Below are positions 58,201 to 64,000 of a DNA stretch of 64,000 nucleotides, piece after piece. The DNA is from Gonatopus flavifemur. Taxonomy: Eukaryota > Arthropoda > Insecta > Hymenoptera > Dryinidae. Numbering within the stretch: the stretch's first letter is position 1; each line of letters starts with the position of its first letter. The DNA lies in NCBI GenBank assembly GCA_018340375.1, contig JAFFJZ010000003.1, forward strand, positions 186,001-250,000. The letters run 5' to 3'. The translations under genes and the position numbers were made by a program. The notes beneath the pieces are model-generated. The model saw only the letters and a program-made list of their open reading frames with translations, had not been told where the DNA came from and searched no databases.

Positions 58201-61200
58201 TGAATTTTAGGATCACCGCCTGGTTTATGGGTTGGTTGCACCGGAGCGTCTGTATCCATACTTAGATCTACTTCTTTCTTCTGTCCGGTAAGAGCGTCCG
58301 TCCAAGATTTTATTCCAGCTTCCAATCTTGCTGCCAAATTTTTTTCTACCTCTTCGTCCAGTCTCGCCACCCAAATGTGTAAATTTGAATAATTCTTCAA
58401 TGATAACTCATCGACGGACTTTTGTATTTTTGATAATATATCCGCAAATGTATTTGCCGAGTAAGGACATGTCTCCAACGAACGTACATCCACGTCCAAT
58501 TGTTCCTCAACGACCAGCAAATCTTCTACCTTCTCTTGGAAAGAAACAACCACGTCGGAGAGTCGTTGTACGTACTGATCGAGTTTATAACTCTCCCAAA
58601 CCAAAGCGATTCCCTAACGATTTTATTAAAATATTATAATCAATTGTAGAAAATAAATTCTGAAAAATAGAACTCAGAATTGAAAATACGAATCACTCAC
58701 CTCGGAAATTAACGACAAAACTTCTTTGCGCATTCCAGCGACCAAAGGTATGATACTGGCTTTATCCTCGATCTAAAATAAACGTATGATATTATTATAT
58801 TATGCAGATTTTTCATTTGTACACGATTATAGATTATACACAATCAAGTTTTACGATACATTTCCACAACATAGAATAAATCATCGATTAATATACATAA
58901 AATCAATAACAATATAATAATAATAGTAGTAATAATAACAATATCAATTATAACAATTGAATGTGAAATAAAAGATGTCAGAGACTGAAAAGTCAGAGAC
59001 ATTGAACTCGCTCATGTTTATATTTTTGTTTTCTACGTTTTTCTTCGAATTTGCAACCGCAGAATAAAAGTTTGATGCAAAAGCTTACAATAATGTATGG
59101 ATAATTTTTTTTGTTTATGTTTTTTTTTTTCTCTCATTATAAACTACAAGAAGCAACTGTTCAACTTCATATGAAAATTAGGGTCGTAAGAACTTTGTAT
59201 TCATCATTTGCAAACCAAAACCAATTTTCTCGTGGTTTATGTGTTTGTGAAAGAAATTTATTTTTCTGAATGCTGATCCACGCACAACGTGAACTTGACT
59301 CGATCCAAACTAATTCAGTTGATTATCAAATTCAATATTAAACAGAAATTTCAAAATTTTTAAAAGACAAAAAGATAAAAAAAAGGACAAAAACGACTGA
59401 TTGTATCTTTCAACATAATTATGTTACTACAAATTGCTAAGCAGGCAAACAATATTCGCATATATAGGCAAGATGCACAATTCCTGGAAGCGTTCGTTTA
59501 ATCTCTACCTTCAATGCGGGACAGTGGGGACTCCGATTGGTGAGCTAAAATATTGGAGATCCATATAATTAGATATATTGAATACACCTAATTCAAAACA
59601 CTCTTATTCTGGTATTAGTCGCTAATACACTCTAATATTCGATAATTCAAGGTTTAAATAAACACTTCTATGCCGTTAATTCACAATGAACTCCTAAATG
59701 TTATTGAATACTACAAGAGGAAGAATTCTTAGTATCGTTTTAATTATTATACGTGAAACAAATAATCTCACCTTCTCCAGAGTTCTTTCATACGTCCTGA
59801 TACTTTCGATCAGACTTATAGCAAATGGATATAACTGATTAGCTTGATGTGCTTTATTCACGATAGCCAATGGAACGCGAAAACCAAGATTCCTCAAATT
59901 CCTCACTTCCTTGGATAACGTTATTATCTCAGGATGAAAATTGACTTTTAATTTCAATAAATTTCCTCGTCCTGATTTGGAACGTACGCTTTCTATCGTA
60001 AAGATACGACCGGTAACACCCAAGTTTCTCTGTTGCACTTTCCGGGCCCAGTCATCAAATATCTCTTGAGTGGATAATTTTGCTCGAAAACTGTCGCCAT
60101 CGGCCTTCAGTTTTTGACCTTCGATATGATTTTCCCACCCCTTACCTATTTTTGAGGGGAAAAAATGATAATTTCATAAATTATTACATCAAAATTATTG
60201 AATTGCATCCTCATTTTCTTACCTAATACATCCTCTACTCGCTTTAAATACATCGTAAGTTGATAATCAATCTGTTTTACCCAAATAATAGATCCTGCGA
60301 CTGGAGGTAAGTCTCTGACCATACTCATTCTACAGCATTTACTTTGCGCGTATTGAACCTGCACAATAAATTGATAAATGATAAATGATGAATGGTAAAT
60401 GATAAATAAAGGAATCATGGAACGACATTTTTCATCTCACTTGAATCAAGTACCTTGAATTTTTCATGCAAAGCTTCGATGTCGTCTTTCACCCTTTGAA
60501 TGAGTTGAGTTTGGTATTCTCTGATAGCTCCGCGAATGTGAGGTCTTACGAAAAGTGCATTGAAACGTGAAAAGATACGGAACATTTCGTTGGCATTTTT
60601 AGCTGTACCCAATTGATCACGTAGATGGGCGGTAATTCTAGCTTCGACCCGTTCAATACGTTCTTCGTATCTATGTATGGCCGCTTCCCAAGATTCCACG
60701 CCTTCTTTGGTAATGTCGAGACAATCGACTTCTTTGACATTTTCGTAAGCCAAGTTGACTTCGCCAATGGCATTCGCGTCGGCCGCGTCTAAAGCGAATT
60801 CTACTTTAACGTTATCGTTATCCGAATTCTCTATTGCGGCATTGCTGTTGTTTTGACGTACAGTTGGCCTAAGTACACGAACTATCACCGTTCTCAATTG
60901 TTCGTGTTGTCGACGAAATCTTCGCATGTGTTCCATTCTAGTTTGCAATTTTTTATGAGCCGGTGATACTCTCCATACCATTTTCATATGTTCATCTCGT
61001 TTTTTCTTGACGAAATCTCGTAACAATTGAGTCAACTTGTCATATTCATCGTCCCAAGCGTTAAACACTTCGAAACATTGACCCATAACTTTTTCGAATT
61101 CATCAAAAGGAATATGCATCAATCTTCGAGTACCCAATACTTTGAGAAGTTGAGAGCCCAAATCTCTGGAAATGGCCTCAACTAGTCTCAAAACTCTTTG

Positions 61201-63857
61201 AATCGGATATTTCGTACTCCGTATTTTTCTTAGATGCATGAAAATTTGTTGTACGCTAGATCTTATCCTTTCTAATTCGGTAGCCGATAACAGATCGTTG
61301 ATCGGAAAGTCCTTCATCAATGGATTATAATCGTTGACCATGGCCAACGCTTGTTTCAATCCTGTATCCGTATCGAAACTCACGGTCGCGTGGAAACGCT
61401 TTCCGTGTTTCAGAATGTCTAAAGTTAAGGAAATCTCGATGCTTTCTCTTTTCTCTTGGATACGATGTAACGCTCTTTCGAGATTCAGCCAAAATGAAAT
61501 TTCTTGAAGCGCGGTGCCGGATTCGGGATCTCGATTTAATTTCGTAACCTGAAAGCGTATTTCAAATTTTTACATTCATCGTTTGAAAATCTTTATTCCC
61601 AAATAAATTTATTTACCTTTTGTATCTCTTTGATCCATCTGTTTACACCATTTTGTAATTGGTTTAAAAAAGTCGAGTCCTCCACTTTATCGCCAAAATC
61701 AGCGACTTTTGGTTTTCTGCCCTCTTCCGCGCATTGTTTAATCACCGCCAAGACAACAGGATGTACTTGAAGAGAAATCTCAGGAATATCTATATTTTGT
61801 TGTAAGTGTAATAAGCCCATTTCCAGTTCCGCTATTTTCTTTTCGACGGACGGTGCCATTTTATCTCCATCCCGGTCGGCACGACCAGTTTCCTTGACGT
61901 AACTTTTAAAGTATGGTGCCATTGTTTTACTAATGGCGTGCAAAGTTTCGTATGCAGGACCGTCGGAAAATGTAATGATCCGCAGTTGTGAATTTATTGA
62001 TTTGTCAGCTTCTACAACGGCTCCACGTTTAGTCAAAACTAAGGAGGCCATTTTGGGACTAGTGAAATGTATTTCGTTCGATATATAGTAAATGGGACTT
62101 TCCTTTTCTTCATCTCCCTCGCCGCTATCTTCCTCTGAAACATTTATTATCATCCATCACTTTAATTTCAAAATAAAAATTTATAATGCAACTCCATACA
62201 TAGTACTTTTCATTGTATCAACAATATATATTTCATGTTTTATCAAAACTTTGATCCACAAGAAAGAAAGAAAAATGGAAAGATGTTAATATCGAAATCT
62301 AAGAAATAAAATGCGTTCGATGAAATGTAGCTTGAAAGATTTTGTAGATAATTCAAGGATTCCCAATTCTTAGATAATTTGAACCAATTTGATTTGGCTT
62401 TTGATATTGACATCCTCAAAATGTGTTCGATATATAATCTTTATGTTTGTAGAAAAATTAAACAGTATTGAAATCAAAAGTTGCGATTACATACATCATG
62501 GCTACCGTGAAGCCTGAAAAACAATATTTTGTTTGCATGAAACTCATTTCGCAAACTTTGCTACAATATACGATTTCATATCGATTACATGTTATGTAAT
62601 CTGGTATATCATACGCGATATACATTTTTATATCAAAATTTTCAAAGCTCTCCAGACATTTTCCTCTTTCCACATTAATTCTTGAAATAAAAGTCTATTA
62701 CGAAAGAACAAAATGGAGAATAAAATGGAAACAAATTTTCTATGAACCATACTACACGATACTTCTGATAGAAATTATATTACAACAGAATTATATGAAA
62801 TTACGTTGTAATTCTGACATTTCTGATAGACAGGGCGTTCGATCGAAACTGAGTTTTACTTATACTTTTCTCATAAAGAGATGTGTCTGATATTTAGAGT
62901 ATAGACTTCTTGGGATATATCCCCTCACGTCCATGACTGCATATTTCTTATGTTTACGTACATAGAGTCAACGGAGATGTTGCGCTAATATTGTTTGTAA
63001 CTGGCAATTGACAAAAATTGTTGTTAATTGGAATACAATTTTTCTGCATTTTGAAGTGAAACATGTAAAAAAAAAATTACGAAATTCTACAAAAATTCCA
63101 ATAACGTTCTCAATACTTCAAATTGCAACGTGTACATTCGCTGGACGTAAAATTATACTCCCATTTATTTTTTCGACAAGAAAAATTAATTTCATTTCAT
63201 TTGATATCTTTCGGATTGAATACTGGAAAAATGCATTTCAGAACTGATATTTCGAAAATTTTTCAAAAGCGCCGGTAAACGGAATAACAAATGAGACTAC
63301 GTGAAGACGTAAGACGAATATTGCATGCATATAAGATTCTCACAGGATGAGTCATATCCATGTACATCAAGATTTATATGGAAATGAAACGTGAATGGCA
63401 GTCTGACGTACGATCGACATTTTTTTTTTCTTTTCATTGCTTCATCCATTAAAGAGTTCTTTTTCGTAATATTCAAAGAATATACCGTTGGATTCGACAA
63501 GGAAGAAAAACAGTAATGGAGGACTTTTAGCTTCGGAGACAACTTTAATAACTCATTTTTTTGACTGGCATGGTCTCTGATTTTGGTCAACGAATCATTA
63601 TAGGTCAATATACCTTTAATGGAACTCCGTTGAATATAAAGGGCCCAAACTTGGGAATCACCAAGAAATTTTCTAATGCATTCCTGATTATTCTTATCTT
63701 CGAGGGCCCAATTGAATGCAGGTGGTACCACATCTTCGTCGGGAAGAAGAACGGTCACCGCGTTTCGTAAATAATTCGCAAACGCTGAATATTCTATGAT
63801 CGCCACATTTTGGGACTCGGGGGACGGTTCCCCCGAGCCGTCCAAAGAATCACTCAT
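43589..63857 (-). CDS. Dhc64C: cytoplasmic dynein 1 heavy chain
   Basis: This is the complete minus-strand gene for the force-generating subunit of cytoplasmic dynein 1, the ATP-driven minus-end microtubule motor. The exons, from the start codon, are 63857-63614, 62134-61617, 61548-60454, 60358-60223, 60145-59772, 58772-58701, 58613-55263, 55147-54753, 54682-54372, 54272-54184, 53566-52420, 52324-51213, 50922-50128, 49949-49748, then 49477-49282 or 48773-48575, then 47918-47801, 47722-47351, 47231-44466, 44380-44183 and 44023-43589. All phases agree and total 4,641 or 4,642 residues, the usual length of the family. The order is N-terminal tail, linker, six-AAA ring, stalk and C-terminal domain. 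P-loops lie at about residues 1897 (AAA1, GPAGTGKT), 2213 (AAA2, GPSGSGKT), 2581 (AAA3, GPPGSGKT) and 2923 (AAA4, GVSGAGKT). The near-colinear match to known DYNC1H1 proteins distinguishes it from axonemal and IFT dyneins. The exon pair in the microtubule-binding domain is the unusual point. Confidence 0.97.
44064..44092. repeat. (TA)n microsatellite in Dhc64C intron 19
   Basis: About 14 TA units in the 159-nt intron between exons 19 and 20. Confidence 0.9.
44183..44380 (-). CDS. Dhc64C: Dhc64C exon 19, C-terminal domain
   Basis: The exon encodes residues about 4432-4497 ([20 protein letters not shown] onward), with acceptor cttcttcag and donor TAAG|GTGGGT. Confidence 0.94.
44466..47231 (-). 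CDS. Dhc64C: Dhc64C exon 18, AAA5, AAA6 and start of C-terminal domain
   Basis: The exon has 922 codons (residues about 3510-4431). Landmarks are [20 protein letters not shown] (AAA5), [20 protein letters not shown] and [20 protein letters not shown] (AAA6), and [18 protein letters not shown]. Donor TCAA|GTATGT. Confidence 0.97.
47351..47722 (-). CDS. Dhc64C: Dhc64C exon 17, stalk coiled coil CC2
   Basis: The exon encodes residues about 3386-3509: [20 protein letters not shown], the returning stalk helix, and [13 protein letters not shown] at the base of AAA5. Phase 0 at both ends; the donor ACAT|GTGAGT lacks the usual final G. Confidence 0.95.
47801..47918 (-). CDS. Dhc64C: Dhc64C exon 16, microtubule-binding domain second half
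   Basis: The exon encodes residues about 3346-3385 ([20 protein letters not shown], then [10 protein letters not shown]), the remaining helices of the microtubule-binding domain. Its first base completes the Thr codon left open by either alternative exon. Confidence 0.95.
48575..48773 (-). CDS. Dhc64C: Dhc64C exon 15B, microtubule-binding domain, alternative copy B
   Basis: This 199-nt exon (acceptor tcgtatag, donor TAAC|GTAAGC) encodes the same segment as 15A with about 13 substitutions and one extra residue ([19 protein letters not shown] ... [15 protein letters not shown]). It resembles the insect-type sequence as I remember it. If 15A were spliced to 15B, the shifted frame would reach TAG at 48661-48659, so the copies are mutually exclusive by frame. 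Confidence 0.9.
48848..48890. repeat. (TA)n microsatellite between the alternative dynein exons
   Basis: About 21 TA units in the 508-nt intron separating exon copies 15A and 15B, 75 nt upstream of 15B in the direction of transcription. Confidence 0.9.
49282..49477 (-). CDS. Dhc64C: Dhc64C exon 15A, microtubule-binding domain, alternative copy A
   Basis: This 196-nt exon (acceptor gaatatag, donor TCAC|GTAAGA) encodes residues about 3281-3345: the end of CC1 and the first helices of the microtubule-binding domain ([19 protein letters not shown] ... [14 protein letters not shown]). All conserved positions are intact. The FIPTIVNF segment resembles vertebrate DYNC1H1 more than copy B does. It has the same entry and exit phase as 15B, so only one of the two can be used. 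Confidence 0.9.
49748..49949 (-). CDS. Dhc64C: Dhc64C exon 14, stalk coiled coil CC1
   Basis: The exon encodes residues 3214-3280 of the antiparallel stalk ([19 protein letters not shown]). It ends with one base, G, of an Ala codon, which either of the two following exon copies completes (GCC or GCG). Confidence 0.95.
50128..50922 (-). CDS. Dhc64C: Dhc64C exon 13, AAA4 and start of stalk
   Basis: The exon encodes residues 2949-3213, with AAA4 Walker [13 protein letters not shown], then [20 protein letters not shown] and the start of stalk coiled coil CC1. Phase 0 at both ends. Confidence 0.96.
50993..51204. mobile_element. hairpin element filling Dhc64C intron 12
   Basis: Left arm AGGGGATACCGAAGTCCCAA pairs with the right TTGGAACTTCGGAATCCTCT. 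Further pairing includes CCCCCCAC/GGGGAGGGGGG and TTTTCTCAAAAACGGCTGAA with its complement. It occupies about 212 of the 290 intronic nucleotides and ends about 8 nt from the splice donor. Confidence 0.8.
51213..52324 (-). CDS. Dhc64C: Dhc64C exon 12, AAA3 and AAA4 P-loop
   Basis: The exon encodes residues 2578-2948. AAA3 Walker A GPPGSGKT lies at 2581-2588 with Walker [16 protein letters not shown]4 Walker A GVSGAGKT lies at 2923-2930. AAA3 is the regulatory nucleotide site. The donor CAAG|GTATTT is only about 8 nt from the end of a hairpin element in the following intron. Confidence 0.96.
52420..53566 (-). CDS. Dhc64C: Dhc64C exon 11, AAA2
   Basis: The exon encodes residues 2196-2577, with Walker A GPSGSGKT at about 2213-2220 and the region [20 protein letters not shown]. 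In dyneins AAA2 binds ATP but does not hydrolyse it. Acceptor gatttag; donor CTGG|GTAAGT. Confidence 0.96.
53615..53640. repeat. (CAT)n microsatellite in Dhc64C intron 10
   Basis: Eight or more CAT units in the 617-nt intron between exons 10 and 11. Confidence 0.85.
54184..54272 (-). CDS. Dhc64C: Dhc64C exon 10
   Basis: This short exon encodes residues 2166-2195 ([20 protein letters not shown] onward), with acceptor tttttcag and donor AAAG|GTGATA. The 99-nt intron between it and exon 9 has no in-frame stop and is a multiple of three. Confidence 0.92.
54372..54682 (-). CDS. Dhc64C: Dhc64C exon 9, AAA1-AAA2 connection
   Basis: The exon lies between acceptor taattag and donor AAGG|GTAAAT and encodes residues 2062-2165. 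It includes [20 protein letters not shown] in near-consensus form and [20 protein letters not shown]. Confidence 0.94.
54753..55147 (-). CDS. Dhc64C: Dhc64C exon 8, AAA1 core
   Basis: The exon encodes residues 1931-2061 and contains the AAA1 Walker B (WGCFDEFNR) and sensor region ([20 protein letters not shown]). The donor is an unusual AA|GTTCGT, forced by the phase of exon 9 and by the conserved sequence FFK-LCDEQ across the junction. Confidence 0.93.
55202..55239. repeat. (TA)n microsatellite in Dhc64C intron 7
   Basis: About 19 TA units in the 115-nt intron between exons 7 and 8, so the repeat is a third of the intron. Confidence 0.9.
55263..58613 (-). CDS. Dhc64C: Dhc64C exon 7, tail end, linker and AAA1 P-loop
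   Basis: This is the largest exon, encoding 1,117 codons (residues 814-1930), phase 0 at both ends. It covers the end of the tail, the linker (for example [17 protein letters not shown] and [19 protein letters not shown]) and the AAA1 Walker A GPAGTGKT, at about residues 1897-1904. AAA1 is the main ATP hydrolysis site. Confidence 0.97.
58701..58772 (-). CDS. Dhc64C: Dhc64C exon 6, 72-nt microexon-like segment
   Basis: This 24-codon exon (residues 790-813, beginning [18 protein letters not shown]) lies between acceptor tattttag and donor CGAG|GTGAGT. It was found by filling the gap in the family alignment between its neighbours. Confidence 0.9.
58773..59771 (-). other. Dhc64C intron 5
   Basis: A 1-kb AT-rich intron with no recognisable feature. 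Confidence 0.8.
59772..60145 (-). CDS. Dhc64C: Dhc64C exon 5, tail
   Basis: The exon lies between acceptor caaaaatag and donor GAAG|GTGAGA and encodes residues 665-789. It begins [13 protein letters not shown] and includes [20 protein letters not shown]. Confidence 0.93.
60223..60358 (-). CDS. Dhc64C: Dhc64C exon 4, tail
   Basis: The exon lies between acceptor ttgtgcag and donor TTAG|GTAAGA. It encodes residues 620-664, including [20 protein letters not shown]. Confidence 0.93.
60454..61548 (-). CDS. Dhc64C: Dhc64C exon 3, tail
   Basis: The exon lies between acceptor gctttcag and donor CAAG|GTACTT, phase 0, and encodes residues 255-619. It includes [20 protein letters not shown] and [20 protein letters not shown]. 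In other dyneins this region binds intermediate and light-intermediate chains. Confidence 0.94.
61617..62134 (-). CDS. Dhc64C: Dhc64C exon 2, tail dimerisation region
   Basis: The exon lies between acceptor gtttcag and donor AAAG|GTAAAT and encodes residues 82-254. It starts with an acidic linker ([13 protein letters not shown]) and includes the highly conserved [20 protein letters not shown]. Confidence 0.94.
62135..63613 (-). other. Dhc64C intron 1
   Basis: A 1.5-kb first intron, AT-rich, with no repeat or ORF of note. First introns often carry regulatory sites but none is identifiable by eye. Confidence 0.8.
63614..63857 (-). CDS. Dhc64C: Dhc64C exon 1, N-terminus
   Basis: The exon encodes residues 1-81. 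The start ATG is at 63857; two codons upstream the frame continues only through TTG. The donor is TAAAG|GTATAT. The sequence is poorly conserved at the very start and recognisable from [20 protein letters not shown]. Sequence above 63857 is the 5' UTR, with the promoter presumably near or beyond the window edge. Confidence 0.88.
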
Positions 63858-64000
63858 TTTCAATCAATCTTTTCGTATTTGACACTAAGTTTTATAAGAT
63901 AATCCACGTTTATCGAGCGGGTTTTCATACGAGCCCCACTCGGGATAAACTGTCAGAGTTGAATGCGCATTGGCGATAAGTTCTAAGATTGTTAGCTATC

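Overview
The window is AT-rich animal nuclear DNA carrying two large spliced genes in convergent orientation and a small intronless gene nested in an intron. The exon-intron structure, the bedraggled-type SLC6 gene, the insect-like dynein sequence, many TA-flanked hairpin MITEs and a LINE point to an insect. Hymenoptera is my best guess from overall style, but it is not proven by the sequence.

Region 1 (about 1-39,993, plus strand) is an ortholog of Drosophila bedraggled (bdg), an orphan member of the SLC6 neurotransmitter-transporter family. Twelve coding exons join in frame to 1,627 codons. They give a disordered N-terminal region of about 745 residues with a 19-glutamine run, twelve membrane segments, and a cytoplasmic tail with three PPxY motifs. 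Its 14-kb and 3.7-kb introns are full of mobile DNA: a 5'-truncated LINE with a perfect 11-bp target-site duplication, a tail fragment of the same LINE family, many foldback elements (0.17-1.0 kb), and several islands built from iterated short words.

Region 2 (35,497-36,906, plus strand) lies in the bdg intron between 33,688 and 37,383. It is a single-exon gene for a TRAF-like protein (two TRAF-type zinc fingers, coiled coil, TRAF-C/MATH domain, no RING) with its own AATAAA just after the stop.

Region 3 (39,994-43,588) is the convergent intergenic segment holding both 3' UTRs and two dispersed-repeat copies.

Region 4 (43,589-63,857, minus strand) is the complete gene for cytoplasmic dynein 1 heavy chain (Drosophila Dhc64C, vertebrate DYNC1H1). 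It has 20 coding positions and encodes 4,641 or 4,642 residues, with P-loops of AAA1-AAA4 all intact. The most interesting feature is that the exon encoding the first half of the microtubule-binding domain is present twice in tandem (49,282-49,477 and 48,575-48,773). Both copies are intact, phase-compatible and about 80% identical in protein. Reading-frame arithmetic requires exactly one per mRNA, so this is a mutually exclusive exon pair that would make two dyneins differing in the microtubule-contacting domain.

The two large genes have no evident functional link. bdg is a membrane protein linked in Drosophila to planar polarity, and Dhc64C is the minus-end microtubule motor. No tRNA, rRNA or CRISPR array was recognised by eye.
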